Position numbers and translations under genes: made by a program. Below the pieces are notes generated by a model. The model was given only the letters and a program-made list of their open reading frames with translations. It had not been told where the DNA came from and made no database searches. Below are positions 7,712-14,621 of a stretch of 22,291 nucleotides of DNA, piece by piece. The stretch is taken from contig JBFEUI010000039.1 of assembly GCA_041547565.1 (NCBI GenBank), positions 1 through 22,291 of the forward strand, given 5' to 3'. This stretch comes from JBFEUI01 sp041547565 (GTDB taxonomy: Bacteria > Pseudomonadota > Gammaproteobacteria > Thiohalomonadales > Thiohalomonadaceae). The stretch's first letter is position 1. The number at the start of each line of letters is the position of its first letter.

Positions 7712-7994
7712 CGTTACTCCCTTCCCTGATATACAGATAGACGTTCACCACACCAATAATGATACCGAGAAAGATCAGACTGGTTGTCCAGTGTACGGAG
7801 TACCCTGCCACCTTCTCGTCGAGCCACTGCCCCACGTAGGCGCCGAGAATAATCGGCACAATAAACAGCAGTCCGATTGTGCCGATATAGAGGGTATGGG
7901 AGATCAGCGGCTCATGCTCCTTTTCCGCCCTTTTGATGCGCGAGGCCTGGCGTTCCACCCGCTTTTTCAGCTTTTCGTACTCGGGGTCGCTCAT
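7704..7994 (-). CDS. atpQ: N-ATPase small membrane subunit AtpQ (AtpI/gene-1-like)
   Basis: This is a 96-residue protein with a basic, helical N-terminus (KLKKRVERQASRIKRAEKEH) and two membrane helices: GTIGLLFIVPIILGAYVGQWLDEK and TTSLIFLGIIIGVVNVYLYI. This two-helix pattern with a glycine-containing first helix, WLD, and a Gly-rich second helix is that of the AtpI/gene-1 family called AtpQ in N-ATPase operons. It is thought to help assemble the c ring or bring in Mg2+/Ca2+. The ATG overlaps the atpC stop as ATGA. It is not the three-helix AtpR, which is absent from this operon. Confidence 0.88.
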   Translation of the reverse strand: MSDPEYEKLKKRVERQASRIKRAEKEHEPLISHTLYIGTIGLLFIVPIILGAYVGQWLDEKVAGYSVHWTTSLIFLGIIIGVVNVYLYIREGSNDG

Positions 7995-8401
7995 GGCGCC
8001 AGCTCCGCATCATGCCCCATACGATAAAGCTCGCGCAGCAGCGACTGTTCCATGTTGTGCAGGCTCTTGCGCGTTGCCGTCAGCGATTGCTCTTCGCGAT
8101 ACAGTTGTGTCTCGATACGCTGAATGATGCGTTCAAAATCATCGTCGCGCAGGTAGTGGCGGCAGGCGATCCATAACACATCGTCATGGAAATAGAGCAC
8201 ACCGCCGGGCATGGCAAGAAACTCCCACTTGCCGGCGGCCCTGCGAAAGCGTGCCAGGCCGAAGCTCAGCACCGTCATCATGCGTTCGTGACCCGACAAC
8301 AGGCCGAAACTGCCGCTGTCATCCTCACCGACAAACGACTGCACCCCATCGATGGTCTCGCTGCCCTTCGCATCCTGTAACCGCAGGGTAAAGGTGTTCA
8401 T
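7991..8401 (-). CDS. atpC: N-ATPase epsilon subunit
   Basis: This is the 136-residue epsilon subunit, linking gamma to the c ring. The ATG at 8401 overlaps the atpD stop as ATGA. A longer frame from 8437 would overlap atpD by 40 bases and adds non-conserved sequence. The N-terminal beta sandwich includes GSFGLLSGHERMMTVLSFGLARF, equivalent to the GxxGILPGHxP segment of standard epsilon, followed by PGGVLYFHDDVLWIACRH. The C-terminal part is a charged helical hairpin (RIETQLYREEQSLTATRKSL). The length and order after atpD are typical of N-ATPase operons, and this order is unlike the usual atpIBEFHAGDC. Confidence 0.9.
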   Translation of the reverse strand: MNTFTLRLQDAKGSETIDGVQSFVGEDDSGSFGLLSGHERMMTVLSFGLARFRRAAGKWEFLAMPGGVLYFHDDVLWIACRHYLRDDDFERIIQRIETQLYREEQSLTATRKSLHNMEQSLLRELYRMGHDAELAP

Positions 8402-9801
8402 GGTCGGACCGCCTTCATGCTGCCCTGCATATAGCACTGCTGCTCGCTCAGCCGGTCATAACGTCCATCGAGAAATCCCTCACAATCATCCAGTGTATCT
8501 GCCAGTGGCACTGTCACACCCTGAATGCCGGTATGTTCAGCCGTGACACTGAACGGCTGGGTCAGGTAACGCTGCAGCTTGCGGGCACGCATCACAATCA
8601 GACGATCGGCCTGCGACAGCTCCTCAATACCCAGCATGGTTATGATGTCTTCCAGCTCATGATAACGGGCCAGGTGTTCACGCACGCCTGCGGCAATAGT
8701 GTAGTGCCGCTCCCCCAGGGTGTGGCGGTCCATCAATTTGCTGCTGGAGGCCAGCGGGTCGACCGCCGGATAGATCCCCTTGCCGGCCTGCTCACGGGAA
8801 AGAATGACACTGGTATCAAGGTGGCTGAGGATAGCGCTGACCGCCGGGTCGGTCATGTCATCGGCCGGCACGTATACCGCCTGAACCGAGGTAATAGCCC
8901 CGCTGCGGGTCGAGAGGATACGGTCCTGCATCTCTGCCACCTCGCTGTTGAGGGTCGGTTGATAACCCACGGTCGCCGGCATGCGGCCCAGCAGGCTGGA
9001 TATCTCACTGCCGGCCTGGACAAAGCGGAACACATTATCCATGACAAACAGCACCTCCTTGTGCAGGGTATCGCGCAGGTATTCCGCATAGGTCAGGGCT
9101 GACAGGCCGACGCGAAACCGGACACCGGGTGACTCATCCATCTGTCCGAAGATCATCGTCGTCTGCGGCATCACGCCCGCACGCTGCATCTCACGCCACA
9201 ACTCATGCGCCTCACGGATTCGCTCACCGACACCGGCAAACACCGACACGCCCTGGTGCAGTTCGGCAATGGCATGCATAAACTCCATCACCAGAACGGT
9301 CTTGCCCACGCCGGCGCCGCCAAACAGGCCGGTCTTGCCACCCTTTACAAACGGGCAGAGCAGATCGATCACCTTGATGCCGGTTTCCAGTACCTCGCTG
9401 ACACCCAAGGCCTCATGCAGCATGGCACTCTGGCCATGGATGTTGCGGTAATGTTCCGAGCCCAGCGGTGCAGCGTCATCCAGTGGCTCACCAAAAAAAT
9501 TCAGCACCCGCCCCAGACACTCGGGTGCAACAGGGACATGCAGGGGTGCGCCGGTGTCATGCACGGCAAGGCCGCGCTTCAGTCCCGCAGCGTTGTGCAG
9601 GGTGACGGCACGTATGCGCGCCTCGTCCAGATGCTGATGCACCTCGAACAACACCGTCTCATGGCCCAGCTCGGCACACAGCGCCTGGTGCAGCGGTGGC
9701 AGTTTCCTGTGGCAGGCAATGACAACAACGGGGCCGTGGACCTCCTCGATCACTCCGAGAGGACCCGACTGAGGGAGCAGAGATTTCTCCTTAGCACTCA
9801 T
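8398..9801 (-). CDS. atpD: N-ATPase catalytic beta subunit
   Basis: This is the 467-residue catalytic subunit of F1. The P-loop GGAGVGKT (161-168) is intact. The catalytic Glu is in GVGERIRE (E195), and the Walker B Asp is D257 in FVMDNVFRF. The adenine-contact and hinge segments GRMPATVGYQPT, SVQAVYVPADDMTDPA and GIYPAVDPL are all present. The C-terminal DELSEED lever is IEELSQAD, a divergent and less acidic form. All catalytic residues are kept, so ATP hydrolysis is expected. Being first in the operon, before epsilon, marks the N-type arrangement. AAGGGGTG precedes the ATG closely. Members of this family are thought to act mainly as ion pumps beside a regular ATP synthase encoded elsewhere. 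Confidence 0.96.
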   Translation of the reverse strand: MSAKEKSLLPQSGPLGVIEEVHGPVVVIACHRKLPPLHQALCAELGHETVLFEVHQHLDEARIRAVTLHNAAGLKRGLAVHDTGAPLHVPVAPECLGRVLNFFGEPLDDAAPLGSEHYRNIHGQSAMLHEALGVSEVLETGIKVIDLLCPFVKGGKTGLFGGAGVGKTVLVMEFMHAIAELHQGVSVFAGVGERIREAHELWREMQRAGVMPQTTMIFGQMDESPGVRFRVGLSALTYAEYLRDTLHKEVLFVMDNVFRFVQAGSEISSLLGRMPATVGYQPTLNSEVAEMQDRILSTRSGAITSVQAVYVPADDMTDPAVSAILSHLDTSVILSREQAGKGIYPAVDPLASSSKLMDRHTLGERHYTIAAGVREHLARYHELEDIITMLGIEELSQADRLIVMRARKLQRYLTQPFSVTAEHTGIQGVTVPLADTLDDCEGFLDGRYDRLSEQQCYMQGSMKAVRP

Positions 9802-9827
9802 TTCACCCCTTTTTTGTTCAGCCCGCC

Positions 9828-9840
9828 TGACACCGTGTCA
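9828..9840. promoter_or_regulatory. Palindrome TGACAC-C-GTGTCA upstream of atpD
   Basis: A perfect 6-bp inverted repeat with a one-base spacer lies 27 bases upstream of the atpD ATG. AT-rich -10-like sequences (CATAGT, TAGTAT on the minus strand) lie just upstream of it. A repressor operator downstream of a promoter would fit this layout. The binding protein is unknown. Confidence 0.35.
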
Positions 9841-9876
9841 CTCATACTATGATTATTCCTGGTGAGCTGCCACCAA

Positions 9877-10200
9877 CTACTCATGATCTTGACGGACATG
9901 GCCACAGCGCCAGCAAGCGACGAATTGACCCTCAAGGATCTCTCCACAGTGTGCACAGGTCCAGGGTGCTGCTGTTTCGTCTGCATCGCCACTTATCAGC
10001 GCCGCAATCACCGCCCTGGCATGTTGATAATCAACATCGTTTTCCAGCCACACCTCGGGCCATACTTCATTTAGCGGCAACTCCCCGGCGGCACCCACGA
10101 GGAACTCGTTTTTCAACGTGCAGGCAATACCCTCCGCCTCAAGCAGATTCCTGACATGTCCGACCAACATTTTATCCGGAGCACTGAAAACGAGCTGCAT
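9877..10200 (-). CDS. DUF2007 domain protein with C-terminal zinc ribbon
   Basis: This is a 107-residue protein. The N-terminal part (MQLVFSAPDKMLVGHVRNLLEAEGI ... FLVGAAGELPLNEVWPEVWL ... DYQHARAVIAAL) is a DUF2007 domain, a small GlnB-like alpha/beta fold annotated as putative signal transducing. A C-terminal zinc ribbon with C82-x2-C85 and C96-x2-C99 (TCAHCGE ... ACWRCGH) follows. The stop is 75 bases before atpD on the same strand, so it could be the first gene of the ATPase transcript or a separate unit. The ATG is preceded by an AGGG that lies inside a short palindrome. No enzymatic motif is visible. The molecular role of this family is not known. Confidence 0.82.
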   Translation of the reverse strand: MQLVFSAPDKMLVGHVRNLLEAEGIACTLKNEFLVGAAGELPLNEVWPEVWLENDVDYQHARAVIAALISGDADETAAPWTCAHCGEILEGQFVACWRCGHVRQDHE

Positions 10201-10203
10201 GAC

Positions 10204-10216
10204 ACCCTGCCAGGGT
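10204..10216. repeat. Palindrome ACCCTG-C-CAGGGT over the DUF2007 ribosome binding site
   Basis: A perfect 6-bp inverted repeat with a one-base spacer starts 4 bases upstream of the DUF2007 ATG. It includes the AGGG that would act as Shine-Dalgarno. It could be an operator or a structure affecting translation. Confidence 0.3.
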
Positions 10217-10260
10217 AAACATCAATTTCGCTTTGCCGTACTGCAGGCAAAAGCCGACCA

Positions 10261-10282
10261 CCGCCATTACAAATAATAGCGG
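10261..10282 (-). terminator. Hairpin downstream of nnrS
   Basis: On the minus strand CCGCTATTA-TTTG-TAATGGCGG forms a 9-bp stem with one U-G pair in RNA, located about 35 bases after the nnrS stop. There is no immediate T-run. A second small hairpin (GGC-TTTT-GCC) follows. It may be a terminator or a 3'-end stabiliser. Confidence 0.35.
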
Positions 10283-10314
10283 CTTGCAGGGATTATGCGT
10301 TTTTTATTCGGTGG

Positions 10315-11508
10315 CTAACCCGGCATGCCGTCTACACGCGGACGCCACAACACCGGCACGTAGACGATAAGAAAGAGTACAAATGCAGTAAGCCACAGTA
10401 CGCCTGCGGCCATGACATAGTACAGGTAGGCCTCGGGGTGGAACATGGGCGACACCACGCGCACCAGGGCCGCAATATTGATCAGGGCAAAGGCGATCGA
10501 GATGGCGCGTTTGGCATGCATTTCCCGGCCGGTGTGACCGAGCGACACGCGCGCCATCATCCCCAGTGTCAGCACACCGATAGCGCCAACGGTAAACGCG
10601 TGTATCGCCAAAAAGGGCGAGACCAGCCCCTGGGCACTCAGCGCCTTTAACAAAAAGCCGATACCGATCCAGGCATAACCGCCGTAAAGCACCCACAACA
10701 GCGATACGGAACGGATCCGCGGATGATACCAGCCGAACACGCGAACCAGGTGCGCGACCATCGCTGCCAGCGCGGCAACAGTCAGCAGCAGGGCAGGGAC
10801 GCCGAGCGCTTCGAACAGAAAGTAGACCGGCACCGAGGCGACGCACAGCTTTTCCACCCAGGGCCACTGTTTAATCTGCACGCCGGGCAATCCGCGTTCA
10901 ATAAAGAAACCGATCACCCGCCCGCCCATCACCGCAAGCAACATCACCAGCATACCGATAGCGATACTGTTACCCGCCTGCAGGGTATTGCCGGTCACAC
11001 CCAGCACCTGCAGGTGCACCAGCAGATTGCCCAGACCGTAGGCCAGCAGCAACGGCACAAAGAAAAGATTGCGCCATTGCCGAACGCGGCTGATGGGCAG
11101 GTAGATCGCGTAGGCCAGTGCCGGCAGGAACAGCAGATCGACCGCTGCCACGACCGCACCCGGTAACGGCATAAAGGGCAGCACGCGTGCCAGCAGCCAG
11201 AGCCCGGCCAACAACGCCAGCGGCGTGCCGGTAATGGTCTGCACCGAGGTCCAGTTGCGCACCGCGGTCAGCAAAAATCCAGCGACGACCGCGGCGGAAT
11301 AGCCAAACAGCATCTCGTGACTGTGCCAGCCGATATCACCGTAATAGGTGGCCGGCGCAGGGCCACCGGCATACAGATGCAGCCAGAACGACAGCAGTGC
11401 CACAGCGGCCACGCCCGCGAGCAAGAAAAAGGGACGGAAGCCAAGGGCAAACAAGGCAAAACCTGTGGGCGGCGCACTGGGGCGCGGCTCCTGAATATTC
11501 AACGGCAT
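10315..11508 (-). CDS. nnrS: NnrS family heme/copper membrane protein
   Basis: This is a 397-residue polytopic membrane protein of the NnrS family, linked in proteobacteria to nitric oxide and nitrosative stress and to denitrification. The hallmark GWHSHEMLFGYSAAVVAGFLLTAV (metal/heme-binding histidines) is near residues 60-85. ALGFRPFFLLAG at the N-terminus is also typical, and about 12 hydrophobic helices follow. The ATG at 11508 is preceded by AGGATCT. An upstream in-frame start at 11547 would add 13 residues unlike the family. It lies 66 bases after the small membrane-peptide gene, downstream of the Cu+ ATPase, so the three may share a transcript. NnrS was first described as a heme- and copper-containing protein, which fits a copper-handling neighbour. 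Confidence 0.92.
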   Translation of the reverse strand: MPLNIQEPRPSAPPTGFALFALGFRPFFLLAGVAAVALLSFWLHLYAGGPAPATYYGDIGWHSHEMLFGYSAAVVAGFLLTAVRNWTSVQTITGTPLALLAGLWLLARVLPFMPLPGAVVAAVDLLFLPALAYAIYLPISRVRQWRNLFFVPLLLAYGLGNLLVHLQVLGVTGNTLQAGNSIAIGMLVMLLAVMGGRVIGFFIERGLPGVQIKQWPWVEKLCVASVPVYFLFEALGVPALLLTVAALAAMVAHLVRVFGWYHPRIRSVSLLWVLYGGYAWIGIGFLLKALSAQGLVSPFLAIHAFTVGAIGVLTLGMMARVSLGHTGREMHAKRAISIAFALINIAALVRVVSPMFHPEAYLYYVMAAGVLWLTAFVLFLIVYVPVLWRPRVDGMPG

Positions 11509-11574
11509 TTTGTAGATCCTGGTGGTGTTATTAAAAACAATACTCAAACAAAGGGCTTTAAGGCTGCATGTAGT

Positions 11575-11649
11575 TTATTTTTTTGGCAGCCAAAACCACC
11601 AGACGATAAATACAATAAGCACCACTCCAGCTGCATTGACCCACATCAT
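11575..11649 (-). CDS. 24-residue single-helix membrane peptide coupled to the Cu+ ATPase
   Basis: This is a small frame reading MMWVNAAGVVLIVFIVWWFWLPKK. It starts with an ATG that overlaps the TGA of the P-type ATPase gene (ATGA). CAGGAG lies eight bases upstream, within the ATPase gene. The peptide is one membrane helix with a WW-x-W aromatic end and two lysines, so the C-terminus probably faces the cytoplasm. The sequence resembles the N-terminal anchor of short cupredoxin-like proteins often found near copper ATPases, but here no cupredoxin domain follows. It ends at a run of seven A just before TAA. The other two frames after the run close after about 7 and 12 codons without homology. 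It is either a genuine micro-subunit or a remnant. Confidence 0.6.
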   Translation of the reverse strand: MMWVNAAGVVLIVFIVWWFWLPKK

Positions 11650-13880
11650 TTTTGATTCTCCTGGCGCTTGAGCAGGCGCAAGCGGTTCGCATTGGAGACC
11701 ACCGTGACCGAGGACATCGCCATCGCCGCACCGGCAATCATCGGGTTGAGCAGCATGCCGATAAAGGGATAGAGCACGCCGGCGGCCACCGGAATGCCGA
11801 GCGAATTGTAGACAAAGGCACCGAACAGATTCTGCTTGATGTTGCGCACCGTCGCCCTGGAAATATAAATGGCGTCGGAGACTCCGTGCACGGAACCGCG
11901 CATCAGGGTCACATCGGCACTTTCGATCGCCACATCGGTACCGCTGCCGATGGCAAAACCGATGTCAGCCCGCGCCAGGGCCGGTGCATCATTGATACCG
12001 TCACCCACCATGGCCACCACTTCACCCTGCTGCTGCAACGCTGCCACCTTGTCCGCCTTCTCCTCCGGCATCACCTCGGCGATAAAACCGTCGATACCGA
12101 CCTGGGCAGCGACCGCATTGGCAGTGGTACGATTATCCCCGGTGAGCAGAATCACCTTCAGCCCCTGACGATGCAGCCGCTCGATGGCCGCTTTTGAGTC
12201 GGCCTTGATCGGGTCGGCAATACCAAACACCGCCGCCCCTGCTTCGTTCATCGCCATGAACACCGGCGTATGACCTGCAGCCGCCAGACGCTCGGCCTGT
12301 TGCTCCAGGTGACCGAGGTAAACCCCGTGCGCAGCCATCAGTGCATGATTGCCGATCAACACCAGTTGCCCACCCATGCGTCCACGCACACCCTGTCCGC
12401 TGAGCGCTTCAAAATCGCTCAGTTCCAGTCGTTCCAACCCACGCTTATCGGCCGCCTCGACGATTGCCCCTGCAAGCGGGTGCTCCGAGGCCGCCTCGAT
12501 TGTCGCCGCGATGGCCAGCAGCTTTTCCTCATCGGCGTTGCCGAAGGTGACGGTTTCGAGCAGTGCCGGTTTACCCTCGGTAACGGTGCCGGTCTTGTCC
12601 AGCAGCACCGTGGTAATTCGGCCAGCCTGCTGCAACGCCTCACCGTTACGGATCAGCACGCCAAACTCCGCCGCCTTGCCCACACCCACCATGATGGAAA
12701 TCGGCGTCGCCAGCCCCAGGGCACAGGGGCAGGCGATAATCAGCACCGTCATGGTCACGACGATGGCGAAACTGACTCGCGGTTCGGGCCCGAAATTGAA
12801 CCACACCAGGAAGGCGAGCACGGCAATGATAAGTACCGTGGGCACGAATATCGCAGCCACCTTGTCCACCAGCCGGCCGATGGCCGGCTTGCTGGCCTGC
12901 GCCTCACGCACCATCTCGATAATACGGGCCAGCACGGTATCCTTGCCGATGCGCCTGGCCTGGTAGAGAAAGGAGCCCCGGGTATTGATGGTGCCGCCGA
13001 TGACCTCGTCGCCCGGCGCCTTGCTCACCGGGATCGGTTCACCGCTGATCATCGACTCATCGATATGGGAACTGCCGTCGATGATGACACCGTCCACGGC
13101 GATACGTTCACCCGGACGCACCCGCAGGGTCTCTCCCAGACCAACCTCGAGGATCGGGATATCAAACTCCTGCCCATCGCGCACCACCCGCGCCGTTTTA
13201 GGCTGCAGTCCGACCAGTCGTTTGATCGCCTCCGAGGTCTTACCGCGGGCACGCATCTCCATCGCCTGGCCGAAATTGATCAGGGCAATAATAATGGCCG
13301 CCGCCTCGTAGTAGGCGTGCTGTGCCAACGTCGGCACGCTCTCGGGAAACAGGGTGATAACCAGCGAGTAGATCCAGGCCGAACCGGTGCCCATCGCGAT
13401 CAGGGTATCCATGTTGGCATTGTGGTGTTTGAACTGCTTCCAGGCACCGACGAAAAAGTGACGTCCTGCGTAATACATCGCAAATAGGGTCACAAGACCT
13501 GTCAGTAGCCAGAACGGCCGACCGGCGGCCAGTTCAGGAAGCCATCCCGCCATGGAGCCGCCCATCAGTGGAAAACCGACCACCGCGGCAATCGCAGACT
13601 GCTTCAGCAACGTGTGATAGTGCTGTAGTTCCCGTACCTCGCGTTCGGCCTGTTCCTCCTCGAGGCTGCGCAACTCCGCAGCCTCATAACCACCGTCGAC
13701 CACCGCGTCGACCAGTGTATCCACGGTCACATCGCCGCTGACCTGTGCCGTATGCTCGGCAAAATTCACCGTCGCCGCGGTCACACCGGGTACTGCGCGC
13801 AGGATATTTTCGACTGCGGCCACACAGCCGGCACAACTCATACCGCCGATGGACAATCTGATTATCTGCTGCTCCGACAA
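11646..13880 (-). CDS. copA: Cu+-exporting P1B-type ATPase (CopA-like)
   Basis: This is a 744-residue copper-transporting P-type ATPase. I chose the TTG at 13880 because AGGAGA lies 6 bases upstream. A longer TTG start at 13901 leaves that sequence inside the gene. The N-terminus has one heavy-metal domain (GMSCAGC, with C-x2-C). The core shows the phosphatase loop SGEP, the membrane metal site CPC (about 384-386), the phosphorylation motif DKTGT, SEHPL, TGDN and GDGINDAPAL. The last helices carry YN and MSSVTVVSNANRLR, the motifs of Cu+ (P1B-1) pumps. It moves Cu+ out of the cytoplasm, for detoxification or for cuproenzymes such as nitrous oxide reductase or oxidases. CopA versus a CcoI-type role cannot be decided, though the neighbours (nnrS) suggest respiration. 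Confidence 0.94.
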   Translation of the reverse strand: MSEQQIIRLSIGGMSCAGCVAAVENILRAVPGVTAATVNFAEHTAQVSGDVTVDTLVDAVVDGGYEAAELRSLEEEQAEREVRELQHYHTLLKQSAIAAVVGFPLMGGSMAGWLPELAAGRPFWLLTGLVTLFAMYYAGRHFFVGAWKQFKHHNANMDTLIAMGTGSAWIYSLVITLFPESVPTLAQHAYYEAAAIIIALINFGQAMEMRARGKTSEAIKRLVGLQPKTARVVRDGQEFDIPILEVGLGETLRVRPGERIAVDGVIIDGSSHIDESMISGEPIPVSKAPGDEVIGGTINTRGSFLYQARRIGKDTVLARIIEMVREAQASKPAIGRLVDKVAAIFVPTVLIIAVLAFLVWFNFGPEPRVSFAIVVTMTVLIIACPCALGLATPISIMVGVGKAAEFGVLIRNGEALQQAGRITTVLLDKTGTVTEGKPALLETVTFGNADEEKLLAIAATIEAASEHPLAGAIVEAADKRGLERLELSDFEALSGQGVRGRMGGQLVLIGNHALMAAHGVYLGHLEQQAERLAAAGHTPVFMAMNEAGAAVFGIADPIKADSKAAIERLHRQGLKVILLTGDNRTTANAVAAQVGIDGFIAEVMPEEKADKVAALQQQGEVVAMVGDGINDAPALARADIGFAIGSGTDVAIESADVTLMRGSVHGVSDAIYISRATVRNIKQNLFGAFVYNSLGIPVAAGVLYPFIGMLLNPMIAGAAMAMSSVTVVSNANRLRLLKRQENQK

Positions 13881-13976
13881 AACAGGTCTCCTGGTTGGCA
13901 AAAAGGCGCAATAGCCCGTTATCGTACAGCATTCCCTGCCGTTACATGAATCTCGATACAGCTAGTCACACCTTTT

Positions 13977-13990
13977 TTGACCGCGATCAT
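13977..13990. promoter_or_regulatory. FNR/DNR-type site upstream of ubiT
   Basis: TTGAC-CGCG-ATCAT matches 8 of 10 conserved positions of TTGAT-N4-ATCAA. Its centre is 41.5 bases upstream of the start point predicted from the -10 element GATACT at 14013-14018, the classical class II activator geometry. It also lies 97 bases from the copA start, so it could act divergently. Confidence 0.6.
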
Positions 13991-14012
13991 CCCAATTTAT
14001 TCCGGTAGGACG

Positions 14013-14018
14013 GATACT
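14013..14018 (+). promoter_or_regulatory. -10 element of the ubiT promoter
   Basis: GATACT agrees with TATAAT at four positions and sits exactly where a -10 should be for an FNR site at -41.5. The predicted start is near 14025, giving a 24-base leader before the ubiT ATG. Confidence 0.45.
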
Positions 14019-14048
14019 AAAGCGCTGGAACACTACATATCCGTCACG

Positions 14049-14558
14049 ATGATAAAACTGCCGATTAAATTACCCTTACAACCACTATCGGTTTTGCTGC
14101 GCGCCCTCCCGGACAGCCTGCATACCGAATTTTTGAGCCGTCTGTTCAATCACCTACTCAAGGGGCAGTGGATGGCCGAGCAGCTGGTTGACCTGGAAGG
14201 CAAGTGCCTGAGCATCGCCATCAGCGACAGCGCCACCGACCTGCTGTTTACCATCAAGGACCGGCGCCTGGTGCGCAGTCCGCGCGGTTCCAAGTGGGAT
14301 GTGCGCATCAAGGGGAAGCTTGAGGATTTCTGGTTGCTCGCCACCCGCAGGGAAGACCCTGACACGCTCTTTTTCAATCGCCAACTGGCCATTGAGGGTG
14401 AAACCGAGGCGGGCCTCTATCTGAAGAACATGCTCGATGCGATGGAGTTCGACTGGGAAGCCCACCTGCAGGCGGTGCTGGGGCCCGGTCCCGGCAAACG
14501 CCTGGGCCAGCTGATTAAATCCAGCGGCATCGACAAGCGCCTGGGCGGTCAGGCATAA
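14049..14558 (+). CDS. ubiT: UbiT, SCP2-domain accessory factor of O2-independent ubiquinone synthesis
   Basis: This is a 169-residue protein with an SCP2 lipid-binding fold that matches E. coli UbiT (YhbT, 174 residues). UbiT is thought to hold ubiquinone intermediates for the UbiU-UbiV hydroxylase in the anaerobic pathway. The clearest segment is ATRREDPDTLFFNRQLAIEG followed by ETEAGLYLKNMLDAMEF, the conserved DPDTLFFxRxLxIEGDTE block. The ATG at 14049 is chosen because it matches the E. coli start region and lies downstream of the FNR-type promoter. The longer frame from 13977 begins inside the FNR site. A good ribosome binding site is not visible (only GGAA). It converges with the SCP2-like gene at the end of the ubiUV operon. 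Confidence 0.9.
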   Translation: MIKLPIKLPLQPLSVLLRALPDSLHTEFLSRLFNHLLKGQWMAEQLVDLEGKCLSIAISDSATDLLFTIKDRRLVRSPRGSKWDVRIKGKLEDFWLLATRREDPDTLFFNRQLAIEGETEAGLYLKNMLDAMEFDWEAHLQAVLGPGPGKRLGQLIKSSGIDKRLGGQA

Positions 14559-14601
14559 AAAAGATACACGTTACACGAGAGCTGCTTTTCTCTTGTATCT
14601 T
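14557..14601 (-). terminator. Rho-independent terminator of the ubiUV/SCP2 operon
   Basis: On the minus strand the stem AAGATACA...TGTATCTT (14601-14594 pairing with 14568-14561) encloses an inner AGAG/CTCT stem and runs into TTTTTT (14562-14557). It overlaps the stop codon of ubiT. An alternative stem ACACGTT/AACGTGT (14566-14572 with 14605-14611) overlaps the same bases. Confidence 0.65.
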
Positions 14602-14621
14602 GCCAACGTGTCCCTTTAAAT

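Noticed and set aside
7704..7994. The small membrane gene as AtpR
   Set aside because: It has two helices, a basic N-terminal helix and the WLD motif of AtpI/AtpQ, not the three-helix pattern of AtpR.
11557..11590. Run of seven A before the stop of the 24-residue peptide as a programmed frameshift site
   Set aside because: The alternative frames close after about 7 and 12 codons and show no cupredoxin-like sequence, so a longer product is not supported.
12270..13487. A 405-codon open frame on the plus strand
   Set aside because: It is antisense to the Cu+ ATPase, whose motifs are intact. The translation is His/Gln/Asp/Arg rich without recognisable domains.
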